A stretch of 64,000 bases of DNA from Pararhizobium_B sp963838155 (GCA_963838155.1 CAWIQE010000013.1:218366-282365); one strand, 5' to 3'. Shown: positions 7,978 through 18,593, counted from the stretch's first letter. Numbers and translations are program-made. The notes: generated from the letters alone by a model not told the origin.

Positions 7978-9192
7978 TTACTGGCTGACGAGCGGGCAGC
8001 CGCCCTCCTTCAGCGAGGCGTAGGCCTGGTCGGCCGGGATCGTCTGGGAGACGTTTGCGATGTCCCAGGGGTCCTTGCCGTCCGTCTTGACCGAGAGCAG
8101 GTACATCGGGTGCATCAGCAGGCCGTCCTGGCGGATGGTGCCTCCCTTGGCGAAGAAGTCGTCGATCTTCATCTTGCCGAGTTCCGCGCGCACGGCGTCC
8201 GCGTCGTCGGTCCCGGCGGCCTTGATGGCGTTCAGGTAGGCGATCGTCAGCGAGTAGTCGGCGGCGTGCGGGAAGGTCGGGGCGGCGCCGTTGGAGAACT
8301 TCTCGTATTTCTCCTTCCAGTCGCGGGACTCCTTGTCCATGTTCCAGTACCAGCCGGACGTGAAGCTCAGGCCCTTCGCGACGTCGACGCCGATGCTCTT
8401 CACGTCGGAGATCGTGACGAGGAGACCGGCGAGCTGCTGGCCGCCGTCTGTGATGCCGAACTCGTGCGCCTGCTTGATGGAGTTGACCGTGTCCCCGCCG
8501 GCATTGGCGAGGCCGATGACCTTGGCGCCGGAGGACTGGGCCTGCAGCAGGTAGGACGAGAAGTCGGTGCTCGCCAGCGGCACGCGCGATTCGCCGAGGA
8601 CCTTGCCGCCGAGCTTCTTCACCACGTCGGCGGTGTCCTGCTCGAGCTTGTGGCCGAAGGTGTAGTCGGCGGTGAGGAAGTACCAGCTGTCGCCGCCGTT
8701 CTTGACGACGGCCGTGCCGGTCCCGACCGAGAGCGCGTGGGTGTCGTAGCCGTAGTGGATGCCGTATTTGGTGCAGGCCTTGCCGGTCAGGTCGGCGCTG
8801 GCCGCGCCGGTCGCCATGGTGATCGTGTGCTTGTCGGAGGCGACCTTCTGCACCGCCAGCGCGACGGCGGAGTTCGTCAGGTCGGTGATCATGTCGACGT
8901 GGTTCTCGTCGATCCACTGGCGCGCCGTGGCGGAGGCGATGTCCGCCTTGTTCTGGTGGTCGGCCGAGATCACCTCGATCTTCTTGCCGAGGACGGTGCC
9001 GCCGAAATCCTTCACCGCCATCTTCACGGCGTCGACGGCACCCTGGCCGCTGAAGCTCGTCGAATAGACGCCGGACATGTCGGCGAGAACGCCGATCTTG
9101 ACGACGTCGTTCGATACGCCCGCGGCCGATGCCGTGCCGGCGGCCGCGAGAAGGGCGGCGCCGCAGACGCCTGCAAGATAGTTCAGTTTCAT
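7978..9192 (-). CDS. Branched-chain amino acid ABC transporter substrate-binding protein
   Basis: This 404-residue periplasmic binding protein of the LivJ/LivK type begins with a clear Sec signal (MKLNYLAGVCGAALLAAAG, then TASA-A). The mature domain opens VVKIGVLADMSGVYSTSFSGQ and continues with DAVKMAVKDFGG and GKKIEVISADHQNKADIA, the standard type I solute-binding fold. It contains a possible disulfide pair (CTKYG and a C-terminal GGCPLVSQ). It is first in the liv operon. Like others in the family it could bind amides, urea-like or aromatic ligands, so specificity is not claimed. A palindromic repeat directly follows it. Confidence 0.93.
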   Translation of the reverse strand: MKLNYLAGVCGAALLAAAGTASAAGVSNDVVKIGVLADMSGVYSTSFSGQGAVDAVKMAVKDFGGTVLGKKIEVISADHQNKADIASATARQWIDENHVDMITDLTNSAVALAVQKVASDKHTITMATGAASADLTGKACTKYGIHYGYDTHALSVGTGTAVVKNGGDSWYFLTADYTFGHKLEQDTADVVKKLGGKVLGESRVPLASTDFSSYLLQAQSSGAKVIGLANAGGDTVNSIKQAHEFGITDGGQQLAGLLVTISDVKSIGVDVAKGLSFTSGWYWNMDKESRDWKEKYEKFSNGAAPTFPHAADYSLTIAYLNAIKAAGTDDADAVRAELGKMKIDDFFAKGGTIRQDGLLMHPMYLLSVKTDGKDPWDIANVSQTIPADQAYASLKEGGCPLVSQ

Positions 9193-9456
9193 GATCGTCC
9201 TCCCAGATTCCGTTTTTCGAATGCGCCGGCGTTCCTGTTCGCCGCCGCATTGGCTCAGGCTATAGCATACCAAATCGTCATGTCCCATAAGACGAAGGAT
9301 TGCAAACGCTCCGGCGCCCTCGGAGGCGCGGGAGGCCGCACGGACGACGATTTCCGCGCCCTTCCACTTGCATACGAAGAAAGCTTTCAAATATGCCGGA
9401 GGGAACTCGCCTGCTATGGTGTGGCGAGCGAACCCGAACCATCGAAGGCATGTGCA

Positions 9457-10989
9457 ATGAACGCCAGCAAATCCAGTTCGAGAACCCTGCGGCTCTCCGA
9501 CGGCGACAATGTCGTGGTCGCGACGGAAAAGATCGAGGCGGGCGAAACCGCGGCTTCGGGCGTGGCGGCCGTCCAGCGGATACCCTTCGGGCACAAGATG
9601 GCGGCGGCCGCGATCGGACAGGGCGAGCCGGTCGTCAAGTTCGGCCAGATCATCGGCTTCGCGAAACAGCCGATCGGTCCCGGCGAATGGGTCCACGAGC
9701 ACAATGTCGAGATGCACGGCTTCGACCGGGACTATCGCTTCGGAGAGGCCGCCGAACCGGTCAACGTGCTGCCGGTCGGCGAACAGGCGACGTTCGAGGG
9801 CTACCGCCGGGAAAGCGGCCGGGTCGGCACGCGCAACTACATCGGCATCCTGACCAGCGTCAACTGCTCCGCCTCGGCGGCGCGGTTCATCGCCGAGGCG
9901 GCGCAGAAATCCGGCATGCTCGACGACTATCCGGACATCGACGGGGTCGTGTCCTTCACCCACGGCACCGGCTGCGGCATGGCGGGCTCCGGCGAGGGCT
10001 TCGATCTCTTGAAGCGGACCGAGTGGGGCTATGCGGCCAATCCGAACCTCGGCGGGGTGATCCTCGTCGGCCTCGGCTGCGAGGTCTTCCAGATCGGCCG
10101 CTTCAAGCAGCTCTACGGCATCGAGGAGAGCGACACGTTCCGCACGATGACGATCCAGGACACCGGCGGCACCCGGGCGGCGATCGAGAAGGGCGTCGAC
10201 TTCATCCGCACCATGCTGCCGTCCGTCGCCGCGGCGAAGCGCGAGACGGTGCCGGCATCGGAGATCGTGCTGGCGCTCCAGTGCGGCGGGTCCGACGGCT
10301 ATTCCGGCATCACGGCCAATCCGGCGCTGGGGCTGGCCGTCGACCGGCTGGTGCGCAACGGCGGGACCGCCATCCTGTCGGAGACGCCGGAGATCTACGG
10401 TGCCGAGCACCTTTTGACCAGGCGGGCGAGGAGCCGGGAGGTGGGCGAGAAGCTCGTCGAGCGGATCCGCTGGTGGGAGGCGTATACGGAGCGCAACGGC
10501 GGGGAGATGAACAACAATCCCTCGCCGGGCAACAAGCTCGGCGGGCTGACGACGATCCTGGAAAAGTCGCTCGGAGCGGCCGCCAAGGGCGGCTCGACGC
10601 CGCTCAACGCGGTCTACGAATATGCCGAGCCGGTGACGGAGAAGGGCTTCGTCTTCATGGACACGCCCGGCTTCGATCCGGTTTCGGCGACGGGGCAGGT
10701 GGCCGGCGGGGCGAACGTCCTCTGCTTCACCACGGGGCGCGGCTCCGCCTATGGCTGCAAGCCGACCCCCTCGATCAAGCTGGCGACGAACACGCCCATG
10801 TACCGGCGCATGGAAGAGGACATGGACATCAACTGCGGCGAGGTCATGGAAGGCACGAGCCTCGAGGAGAAGGGCCGCGAGATCTTCGAGGAGGTGCTGG
10901 CCGTCGCCTCGGGCAAGCGCACCAAGTCCGAACGGCTCGGCTACGGCGACAGCGAGTTCGTGCCCTGGCAGATCGGCGCGGTGATGTGA
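9457..10989 (+). CDS. UxaA-family (altronate/galactarate) dehydratase
   Basis: This 510-residue protein fuses an N-terminal SAF-type domain (about residues 10-95, LRLSDGDNVVVATEKIEAGE, then HKMAAAAIGQGE and VHEHNVEM) to the large UxaA/GarD catalytic domain. The catalytic domain shows GYRRESGRVGTRNYI, FTHGTGCGMAGSGEGFD, LGCEVFQIG, LQCGGSDGYSGITANPALG, TGRGSAYGCKPTPSIKLATN and DMDINCG. The family dehydrates sugar acids such as altronate or galactarate using Fe2+. The exact acid cannot be read from sequence and no sugar-acid genes adjoin. The ATG at 9457 follows GAAGG at suitable spacing. It is divergent from the liv operon across about 260 bp, which must hold both promoters. Confidence 0.88.
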   Translation: MNASKSSSRTLRLSDGDNVVVATEKIEAGETAASGVAAVQRIPFGHKMAAAAIGQGEPVVKFGQIIGFAKQPIGPGEWVHEHNVEMHGFDRDYRFGEAAEPVNVLPVGEQATFEGYRRESGRVGTRNYIGILTSVNCSASAARFIAEAAQKSGMLDDYPDIDGVVSFTHGTGCGMAGSGEGFDLLKRTEWGYAANPNLGGVILVGLGCEVFQIGRFKQLYGIEESDTFRTMTIQDTGGTRAAIEKGVDFIRTMLPSVAAAKRETVPASEIVLALQCGGSDGYSGITANPALGLAVDRLVRNGGTAILSETPEIYGAEHLLTRRARSREVGEKLVERIRWWEAYTERNGGEMNNNPSPGNKLGGLTTILEKSLGAAAKGGSTPLNAVYEYAEPVTEKGFVFMDTPGFDPVSATGQVAGGANVLCFTTGRGSAYGCKPTPSIKLATNTPMYRRMEEDMDINCGEVMEGTSLEEKGREIFEEVLAVASGKRTKSERLGYGDSEFVPWQIGAVM

Positions 10990-11037
10990 CGGGCCCCCAC
11001 GGGCCGCGGCCGCTCGCGGGCCGCCGGCCGGTCCCGT

Positions 11038-12261
<1,224 letters not shown>

Positions 12262-12437
12262 TTCAGGCTTTCCACCGGGTTTCGCGTTGGCTGCGGCCCG
12301 CCGGGCCGGCTCGATGCGGCGGCACTTTAGCCAGAACGCGGCGCGAGTCCAGAGCGGCGGGAACGCGCGGCGGCGGGACGGGTGGAATTGCGGGGCCGGA
12401 CGCCGTAGACTCCGCTTTTGCGGCAAGCTTCGAGCGT

Positions 12438-13082
12438 ATGATGGCCTTCATCCCGAACATCGCGACGATCCTGGCGTTCTCGCTGGCGTCCCTCGTCCTC
12501 GCCCTGACGCCCGGGCCCGACATGACGCTGTTCCTGAGCCGCGCCATCGCCGAGGGACGGCGGGCGGGGCTCGCCTGCGCGCTCGGGGCCTTCACAGGGG
12601 TCGCGGTCCATACGATGCTGGTGGCGTTCGGCCTGGCCGCGCTGATCGTGGCGTCGCCCACCGGCTTCCTGGTCCTCAAGGTGTCGGGCGCCTGCTACCT
12701 CCTGTGGCTCGCCGTGTCGGCGCTCAGGCACGGCTCGAGCTTCCGGACCGAGGCGCAGGCCGCAGGGCCGCGGACCTTCCGGCAGGACTGGCTCAAGGGC
12801 CTCGGCATCAACCTGACGAACCCGAAGATCATCATATTCTTCATGACCTTCCTGCCGCAGTTCGTCTCGCCCGGGGATCCGGACGTGCGCGGCAAGCTGA
12901 TCTTCCTCGGCATCCTCTTCATCGTCGTCTCGCTGCCCGTGGTCGCCGCCATCGTGCTCGCGGCGGACAGGCTGGCGGGCGTGATGAAGCGAAGCCGCGT
13001 GTTCGCACGGGCGATCGATTACCTGACGGGCGGCATCTTCTCGGCCTTCGCGGTGAAGATCCTGCTGACGCAGGTGCGGTAG
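12438..13082 (+). CDS. LysE/RhtB family amino-acid exporter
   Basis: This 214-residue inner-membrane protein has about six hydrophobic segments. The RhtB/LysE signature ALTPGPDMTLFLSRAIAEGR lies near residue 25. GLGINLTNPKIIIFFMTFLPQFV follows in the middle of the chain in the expected place. These proteins export amino acids or homoserine lactones by proton antiport; the substrate here is unknown. The start could be either of two consecutive Met codons (12438 or 12441). It is divergent from argG, so an arginine or lysine link is possible but not shown. Confidence 0.9.
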   Translation: MMAFIPNIATILAFSLASLVLALTPGPDMTLFLSRAIAEGRRAGLACALGAFTGVAVHTMLVAFGLAALIVASPTGFLVLKVSGACYLLWLAVSALRHGSSFRTEAQAAGPRTFRQDWLKGLGINLTNPKIIIFFMTFLPQFVSPGDPDVRGKLIFLGILFIVVSLPVVAAIVLAADRLAGVMKRSRVFARAIDYLTGGIFSAFAVKILLTQVR

Positions 13083-13087
13083 GGCCG

Positions 13088-13558
13088 TCAGTCCGCGCTC
13101 CCCTCGGCCGGGCGCTGGCTCGGCAGCCAGCGGCCGGCGCCGTGGCCGGCGATCAGCCAGTAGCCGAAGCCGCCGCACAGGCCGCAGACGAGATCGATGG
13201 CGAGGTGGCGCGGATCGAGGGAGATGGCGACGCCGGAACGCTGCGCGATCATCACGACGATCCCCGCGACGACCCCGCCGCCGAGCGTGTAGACCAGGGG
13301 GCCGCGCAGCCTTGCGAACTCGCCGACGAGGATCAGGACCATCGCCGGCAGGAAGGCCGCGTGGCCGAACAGGCTCGCCAGCCCGACGAGGCCGACGACG
13401 AGGCGCAGGTCGACGCCGCGCGCCTCGAGGTGGGCGAGGGCGCCCGGCACGACCATGCTGTTGAGCAGCAGGTTGACGCAGGCCGCGACGGCGCAGGCGA
13501 CCATGAAGCCGACCGTCAGCGCCAGGAGCCGGACGAGGAAGCCGAAGAAGCGCGTCAC
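13088..13558 (-). CDS. Hypothetical integral membrane protein (156 aa)
   Basis: This 156-residue protein has four predicted hydrophobic segments: FLVRLLALTVGFMVACAVAA, LVVGLVGLASLFGHAAFLPA, YTLGGGVVAGIVVMIAQ and IDLVCGLCGGFGYWLIAGH. It begins MTRFFGF and ends in a polar tail. It lies 18 bp upstream of rlmN on the same strand and is almost certainly co-transcribed with it. Similar small four-helix proteins next to rlmN are frequent in rhizobia to my knowledge, but no function is established. Confidence 0.75.
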   Translation of the reverse strand: MTRFFGFLVRLLALTVGFMVACAVAACVNLLLNSMVVPGALAHLEARGVDLRLVVGLVGLASLFGHAAFLPAMVLILVGEFARLRGPLVYTLGGGVVAGIVVMIAQRSGVAISLDPRHLAIDLVCGLCGGFGYWLIAGHGAGRWLPSQRPAEGSAD

Positions 13559-13576
13559 GGGGCCGGACCCGCCGGC

Positions 13577-14809
13577 CTAATCGCCGCCATGGCCGGCGAT
13601 CATCAGGCTCTCGAGCGCGAGGCGCTCCTTTCGGCGCAGGCGTTCGGATTCCGACTTGAGCTGCCCGCAGGCGGCCAGGATGTCGCGGCCGCGGGGGGTG
13701 CGGATCGGCGAGGCGTAGCCGGCCCGGTTGACGAAATCGGCGAAGGCCTCGATCTCGTCCCAGCCGGAACATTCGTAGCGCGAGCCGGGCCAGGGGTTGA
13801 AGGGGATCAGGTTGATCTTGGCGGGGATGCCCTTCAGCAGCCGGACGAGGTCGCGGGCGTCGGCCAGGCTGTCGTTGACGCCCTTGAGCATGACGTATTC
13901 GAAGGTGATGCGGCGGGCGTTGGACAGGCCCGGATAGGCCCGGCAGGCCTCCATCAGCGCGTCGAGCGGGTATTTCCGGTTGATCGGGACGAGTTCGTCG
14001 CGCAGGTCGTCGCGCACGGCATGCAGCGAGATGGCGAGCATGACGCCGATCTCCTCGCCGGTCCTGTAGATTTCCGGGACGACGCCGGAGGTCGACAGCG
14101 TGATGCGCCGCTTCGACAGCGACAGGCCCTCGCCGTCGGAGGCGATCAGCAGCGCCGTCTTGACGTTCTCGAAATTGTAGAGCGGTTCGCCCATGCCCAT
14201 CATGACGACGTTGGACACCTTGCGGCCTTCCGAGGGGACGATGGCGCCGTCGGGCGTGTCGCGGTCGGGGAAGTCGCCGAGCCGGTCGCGGGCCAGCAGG
14301 AGCTGCGAGAGGATCTCCTCCGCCGTCAGGTTGCGGACGAGCTTCTGCGTGCCGGTGTGGCAGAAGGTGCAGGTCAGCGTGCATCCGACCTGGCTCGAGA
14401 CGCAGAGCGTCCCGCGCCCTTCCTCCGGAATATAGACCGTCTCCACCTCGACCGGCCGTCCGGCGCCGCGCGGCGGGAAGCGCAGCAGCCACTTGCGCGT
14501 GCCGTCGGTGGACACCTGCTCGTCGACGATCTCCGGGCGCGCGACGGTGAACCGGCTCTTCAGCGCCTCGCGCAGATCCTTCGACACGTTGCGCATGGCG
14601 TCGAAGTCGGAGACGCCGCGCACATAGAGCCAGTGCCAGAGCTGGCCGACGCGCATGCGGACCTGCCGCTCCGGGATGCCGCATTCCAGAAGCGCGGCGG
14701 AGATCTCCTCGCGGGTCATGCCGATCAGGGAGGGCGGGGTGCGCCCGCTCGCCGGATCGGCGGCGGGGCGCGGCCTTTCGCCGGTGGTCATGTCGATCGT
14801 CAGGGGCAT
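13577..14809 (-). CDS. rlmN: Dual-specificity 23S rRNA/tRNA adenine-C2 methyltransferase
   Basis: This 410-residue radical-SAM enzyme methylates A2503 of 23S rRNA and A37 of some tRNAs. The [4Fe-4S] motif is CTLTCTFCHTGTQ. It follows VSSQVGC and precedes NVVMMGMGEPLYN, SLSKRRITLSTSGVVP, ISLHA and NLIPFNPWPG, all RlmN hallmarks. The C-terminal RGRDILAACGQL holds the catalytic Cys that forms the methyl-bridged intermediate. The N-terminal 30 residues (Pro/Arg-rich) form a common alphaproteobacterial extension. The start at 14809 could instead be the internal Met before TREEIS. Confidence 0.97.
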   Translation of the reverse strand: MPLTIDMTTGERPRPAADPASGRTPPSLIGMTREEISAALLECGIPERQVRMRVGQLWHWLYVRGVSDFDAMRNVSKDLREALKSRFTVARPEIVDEQVSTDGTRKWLLRFPPRGAGRPVEVETVYIPEEGRGTLCVSSQVGCTLTCTFCHTGTQKLVRNLTAEEILSQLLLARDRLGDFPDRDTPDGAIVPSEGRKVSNVVMMGMGEPLYNFENVKTALLIASDGEGLSLSKRRITLSTSGVVPEIYRTGEEIGVMLAISLHAVRDDLRDELVPINRKYPLDALMEACRAYPGLSNARRITFEYVMLKGVNDSLADARDLVRLLKGIPAKINLIPFNPWPGSRYECSGWDEIEAFADFVNRAGYASPIRTPRGRDILAACGQLKSESERLRRKERLALESLMIAGHGGD

Positions 14810-14864
14810 CGCCAGGTTCCGTTCAAACTGGTGCCGCGCCGCAAGGCGGGGCCGACAGGCGACC

Positions 14865-14969
14865 TAGAGCCTGTCCGCGCTTCACGGAATCGCGGACCGG
14901 CTCCAGCTCATTGTTTCTACGCGCTTCCGGACGGAAAACCGGTTTCCACTTTTCCTGGAAGCGCTCTAG
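14865..14969 (+). repeat. Family A palindromic repeat (RIME-like), copy 2
   Basis: A complete, well-preserved 105-bp copy, starting TAGAGCC and ending GCGCTCTAG. The 5' hairpin is GAGCCtGTCCGCG with loop cTTCACGGAAT. Its partner strand is CGCGGACcGGCTC. The 3' hairpin is GCGCTTCCGGACGGAAAACC paired to TTTCCACTTTTCC then GGAAGCGC. It lies upstream of rlmN and downstream of ialB. Confidence 0.9.
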
Positions 14970-15022
14970 CATCTCTCGCCGCCTGCGTCATTATCTGGGA
15001 TTGCCGCCGGCCGGATCAAACG

Positions 15023-15048
15023 AAAAACCGGCCCCTCGCGGAGCCGGC
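15023..15048 (-). terminator. Rho-independent terminator of ialB
   Basis: On the minus strand, stem CCGGCTCC, loop GCGA, stem GGGGCCGG (one G-T pair), then TTTTT. It begins about 27 bp after the ialB stop codon at 15075. Confidence 0.8.
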
Positions 15049-15074
15049 CTGAAGATCGAGGGTCAGGACGCGAG

Positions 15075-15584
15075 CTACTTGCAGTCCTTGATCTTGTCCA
15101 GCGCCGCGGTGATGCCCGACAGCGAGAAGGTGTACTCGGTGTGGGTGCCGCGGGTCGATTCCGCCTTGACCGTCATCGAATGGCCGGCGCGCATGTCGGA
15201 GACCAAAGCGGGTTCCTGCGCGGCGTTCTCCACCCAGGCGCGGTTGCCCTTGGTGAACATCACGAAGGCCTTGCCGTCGACGGAGACGTCGATCTTCGAG
15301 CCGTCCTTCAGCTCGTAGCCCATCTGGGCCTCCGGCTGGTAGCTGATGTTCTGGCTCGGCCGCTGGGAGACCAGGAAGTAGACGTCGCCGTGGTCGACGT
15401 TCTTCGGCTTCTCGGCGGTCGGCACGGAGAGCACGTAGCAGACCTTGCCGTTGTCGGAACTGTAGGAATACGCACCCCATGCATTGTACTGCTTCATCAG
15501 GCTGGGCTTGGGATCGGCCGCCGACGCGGCGAGCGTCATGGCCAGGAGGCCAGCAAGGGTGAATGCATATTTCTTCAGTGCCAT
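15075..15584 (-). CDS. Invasion-associated locus B (IalB) family protein
   Basis: This 169-residue secreted protein has an N-terminal Sec signal (MALKKYAFTLAGLLAMTLAA, cleavage near ASA-AD). The mature part carries the IalB pattern: W-G-AYSYSSDNGKVCYVLSVP, VDHGDVYFLVSQRP, FVMFTKGNRAWVE, and GTHTEYTFSLSGITAALDKI with a terminal CK. The two cysteines (VCYVLS and the terminal DCK) could form a disulfide. IalB proteins are periplasmic or envelope-associated and named from Bartonella erythrocyte invasion, but free-living alphaproteobacteria have many and no invasive role is implied. A strong terminator follows. Confidence 0.92.
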   Translation of the reverse strand: MALKKYAFTLAGLLAMTLAASAADPKPSLMKQYNAWGAYSYSSDNGKVCYVLSVPTAEKPKNVDHGDVYFLVSQRPSQNISYQPEAQMGYELKDGSKIDVSVDGKAFVMFTKGNRAWVENAAQEPALVSDMRAGHSMTVKAESTRGTHTEYTFSLSGITAALDKIKDCK

Positions 15585-15894
15585 CTTTTCCTACCGTTTA
15601 CCTGTCGACATTCTGTGGCCGCCTTGCCGCCGGCGCAGACGGGCCACGGCGGACGGGGATTTCTCGAATTTTAGGTAAGTTCGGTTACCAAACCATCAAG
15701 ATCACGCCCGCTGCCCGGTGGTGCGCTCCCGCGAACGAGCACGTCGAGCCGCAGCCCCGTTCGACGGGCGCCGGCACGGCGTCGCAGAGGAAAGCCCACC
15801 CCGAGGGTCTCTCGCGGGACCTTGTGTCGAAGAAGAAAACGGCGAGAATTTGACCTCGCGGGCCCGGAGGCGGCGGAACCGTGGCGCCCGGCTC
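15585..15894. other. Gene-free gap between ialB and pstB (310 bp)
   Basis: No credible gene is seen. It should hold the ialB promoter next to 15590-15690, where a less GC-rich stretch occurs (TTTACCTGTCGACATTCTG and GGTAAGTTCGGTTACC). The GGTAA...TTACC part is a short inverted repeat around 15673-15689. No phoU or phoB follows pstB. Confidence 0.5.
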
Positions 15895-16695
15895 TCAGCC
15901 GAAACGGCCGGTGATGTAGTCGCGGGTGCGCTTTTCCCTCGGACGTTCGAACATCTCGTCGGTCTCGGCGGTCTCGACGATCTCGCCCATGTACATGAAC
16001 ACCGTCTTCTGCGAGACGCGGGCGGCCTGCTGCATGTTGTGGGTGACGATGACGATGGTGTAGTCGTCCCGCAAATGGTCGAGCAGGTCCTCGATCTTGG
16101 CCGTCGAGATGGGGTCGAGGGCGGATGTCGGCTCGTCGAGCAGCAGGATCTGCGGCTTGAGCGCGATCGTGCGGGCGATGCAGAGGCGCTGCTGCTGGCC
16201 GCCGGAGAGGCCCTGGCCGCTCTTGCCGAGCTGGTCCTTGACCTCGTCCCAGAGCGCGGCGCCCCGCAGCGCCGCCTCGACCCGCTCGTCCATCTCGCGG
16301 CGCGGCAGCCTTTCGTAGAGGCGGATGCCGTAGGCGATGTTGTCGTAGACCGACATGGGGAAGGGCGTGGGCGCCTGGAACACCATCCCGACCTTGGCGC
16401 GGAGCGCCGCGACGTCGATCTTCGGGTCGAGGATGTTGCGGCCCTCTATCGTGACCTCGCCCTCGGCCACCTGGCCGGGATAGAGGGCGTAGATGCGGTT
16501 CAGGACCCTCAGTAGCGTCGACTTGCCGCAACCGGACGGGCCGATGATGGCCGTCGTCTCGCGGCGGCCGATGTCGAGATCGACGTTCTTCAGCGCGTGG
16601 GCGGTGTCGTAGTAGAAGTTCAGGCCGCGGATCGATATCTCGGTGCGGGCGGCCTGGTCGGCCTGGGGAACGGGTGCGTGCATGGATGTCTCCAT
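15895..16695 (-). CDS. pstB: Phosphate ABC transporter ATPase
   Basis: This 266-residue ATPase of the high-affinity phosphate importer has Walker A IIGPSGCGKSTLLRVLNR and the PstB-typical FQAPTPFPMSVYDNIAYG. The signature is GLSGGQQQRLCIARTI, Walker B ILLLDEPTSALDP and the switch region VIVTHNMQQAARVSQ. The start is taken at 16695 (METSMHAPVP), with a second Met four residues later. It ends the pstSCAB operon, 23 bp after pstA. In many alphaproteobacteria phoU follows; here it does not. Confidence 0.97.
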   Translation of the reverse strand: METSMHAPVPQADQAARTEISIRGLNFYYDTAHALKNVDLDIGRRETTAIIGPSGCGKSTLLRVLNRIYALYPGQVAEGEVTIEGRNILDPKIDVAALRAKVGMVFQAPTPFPMSVYDNIAYGIRLYERLPRREMDERVEAALRGAALWDEVKDQLGKSGQGLSGGQQQRLCIARTIALKPQILLLDEPTSALDPISTAKIEDLLDHLRDDYTIVIVTHNMQQAARVSQKTVFMYMGEIVETAETDEMFERPREKRTRDYITGRFG

Positions 16696-16718
16696 TGCGT
16701 GCTGTCGAGCCTCCACGT

Positions 16719-17594
16719 CTAGCGCTCGTTGCCTGCCGAGCGCAGGAACAGGCGCGAGACGATGGAGAGGATGAGAACGGCGAGCGTGATCAGCAGCGCG
16801 CCGGCCCAGGCGAGGGCCTGCCAGTCTTCGTAGGGGCTCATGGCGAACTGGAAGATCATTACCGGCAGGTTGGCGATCGACTTGGACATGTCGAGCGACC
16901 AGAACTGGTTGTTGAGCGAGGTGAAGAGCAGCGGCGCGGTCTCTCCGGCGATGCGGGCGAGCGCCAGGATGACGCCGGTCGTGATGCCGACGCGGGCGGA
17001 CCGGTAGCTGACGCTCAGGATGACGCGGGCCCGGCTCGCGCCGAGGGCGTGGGCGGCCTCGCGCATGCGGTTCGGAACGAGGTTCAGCATGTCCTCGGTC
17101 GTGCGGACCACGACGGGTATGGCGATGATGGCGAGCGCGGCGGCGCCGGCCCAGCCGGAGAAGCCGCCGGAGGGCGCCACGATGATCTCGTAGACGAAGA
17201 GGCCGGCGAGGATCGAGGGCTTGGCGAGCAGCACGTCGTTGACGAAGCGTATGACGGAAGCGAGGACCGTGCCGCGGCCGTATTCGTTGAGGAAGGTGCC
17301 GGCGAGGATGCCGAGCGGCGTCGACACCAGCATCGCCGTCCCCACCAGGAGAACGCTGCCGGCGATGGCGTTGGCCAGGCCGCCGGACTCGCCCGGCGGC
17401 GGCGTCATCTCTGTGAAGAGGCTCGGCCGGAAGGCCGAGAAGCCCTCGTAGACGAGCACGCCGCAGATCCAGACCAGGAAGGCCAGCACGACGAGCGTCG
17501 CGGCGACGATGAGCGCGCGGGCGATCCGGTTCGCGCGGTAGCGGCGCCTGACGACTGCGGTGGCGGGGACGGCCCCGGGGGCGTGCGCGTTCAA
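16719..17594 (-). CDS. pstA: Phosphate ABC transporter permease
   Basis: This 291-residue inner-membrane permease has six or so helices. Typical segments are TPPPGESGGLANAIAGSVLL, GILAGTFLNEYGRG, FVNDVLLAKPSILAGLFVYE, the cytoplasmic EAAHALGASRARVILSVSYR coupling loop, and RIAGETAPLLFTSLNNQFW. It partners with PstC. The gap to pstC is 12 bp, showing tight co-transcription. The basic N-terminal tail before the first helix is about 30 residues long. Normal length. Confidence 0.96.
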   Translation of the reverse strand: MNAHAPGAVPATAVVRRRYRANRIARALIVAATLVVLAFLVWICGVLVYEGFSAFRPSLFTEMTPPPGESGGLANAIAGSVLLVGTAMLVSTPLGILAGTFLNEYGRGTVLASVIRFVNDVLLAKPSILAGLFVYEIIVAPSGGFSGWAGAAALAIIAIPVVVRTTEDMLNLVPNRMREAAHALGASRARVILSVSYRSARVGITTGVILALARIAGETAPLLFTSLNNQFWSLDMSKSIANLPVMIFQFAMSPYEDWQALAWAGALLITLAVLILSIVSRLFLRSAGNER

Positions 17595-17606
17595 GAGGGG
17601 TCTCTC

Positions 17607-18593
17607 CTAGGACGAGATGCGCTTGAGCATCAGCCGCGCGGCGGCGAGCACGGCGAAGGTGATGACGAAGAGCAGCAGGCCGAGCGCGATCAGCGCCGAG
17701 GAATGCATCGGCGTATAGGCTTCCTGGAACTCGTTGGCGATGGTGGAGGCGATGGTGTTGCCCGGGGCGAAGACGGCGGCGGTGATGCGGTTGGCGTTGC
17801 CGATGATGAAGGTGACGGCCATGGTCTCGCCGAGGGCGCGGCCGAGGCCGAGGAAGACGGCGCCGGCGAGCCCCGTGCGGCAATGGGGGACGATGATGGC
17901 GCGCGCCACTTCCCAGTCGGTCGCGCCGATGGCGTAGCCGCTCTCCTTCAGCCGCTTCGGCACGGTGTCGACGACGTCGCGCATGACGGCGGCGATGAAG
18001 GGCAGGATCATGATGGCGAGGACGATGCCGGCCGTCGCCATGCCGATGCCGATGGCCGGGCCCTTGAAGATCGTGCCGAGGACCGGCACGTCCTCGAAGA
18101 GGTCGACGATCGGGCCCTCGATCCAGTCGGCGAAGACGGGGGCGAAGACGAACAGTCCCCACATTCCGTAGATGATCGACGGGATGGCGGCCAGGAGCTC
18201 GATGGCGATGCCGAGCGGATGGCGCAGCCATGCGGGCGCGAGCTGGGTGATGAAGAGGGCGACGGCGAAGGCCAGCGGCACGGCGAGGACGACGGCGATG
18301 GCGGAGGTGATCAGCGTGCCGGCGATGGCCGGCAGGGCGCCGAAGGTGCCGGTGACCGGGTTCCAGGTGGTCGTCCAGACGAAGGCGGGCCCGAATTTCT
18401 CGAGCGCCGGCCACGCGCCCCAGCTCAGCGAGACGAAGAAGCCGCCGAGGATCATCAGCACGAACACCGCGGAGCCGACCGAGAGCCACTTGAAGACGCC
18501 CTCGAAGACGGCGCCGTTCATGAAACGCGTCGACCGCCGGAATTCTCCGGCGGCCTCGCGTTCGGCGTTCGTCCGTCCGTCGACGAGCGTCAT
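17607..18593 (-). CDS. pstC: Phosphate ABC transporter permease
   Basis: This 328-residue PstC-type permease shows NPVTGTFGALPAIAGTLITS, ELLAAIPSIIYGMWGLFVF, the coupling loop VPKRLKESGYAIGATDWEVA and LGRALGETMAVTFIIGNANR, all characteristic. It has about six to seven transmembrane segments. The start MTLVDGRTNAEREAAGEF lies only 4 bp beyond the pstS stop, so the two genes are probably translationally coupled. No unusual features. Confidence 0.96.
   Translation of the reverse strand: MTLVDGRTNAEREAAGEFRRSTRFMNGAVFEGVFKWLSVGSAVFVLMILGGFFVSLSWGAWPALEKFGPAFVWTTTWNPVTGTFGALPAIAGTLITSAIAVVLAVPLAFAVALFITQLAPAWLRHPLGIAIELLAAIPSIIYGMWGLFVFAPVFADWIEGPIVDLFEDVPVLGTIFKGPAIGIGMATAGIVLAIMILPFIAAVMRDVVDTVPKRLKESGYAIGATDWEVARAIIVPHCRTGLAGAVFLGLGRALGETMAVTFIIGNANRITAAVFAPGNTIASTIANEFQEAYTPMHSSALIALGLLLFVITFAVLAAARLMLKRISS

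Noticed and set aside
15075..15584. Virulence or invasion locus from IalB
   Set aside because: IalB-family proteins are widespread in free-living alphaproteobacteria, and no ialA or other invasion genes adjoin.
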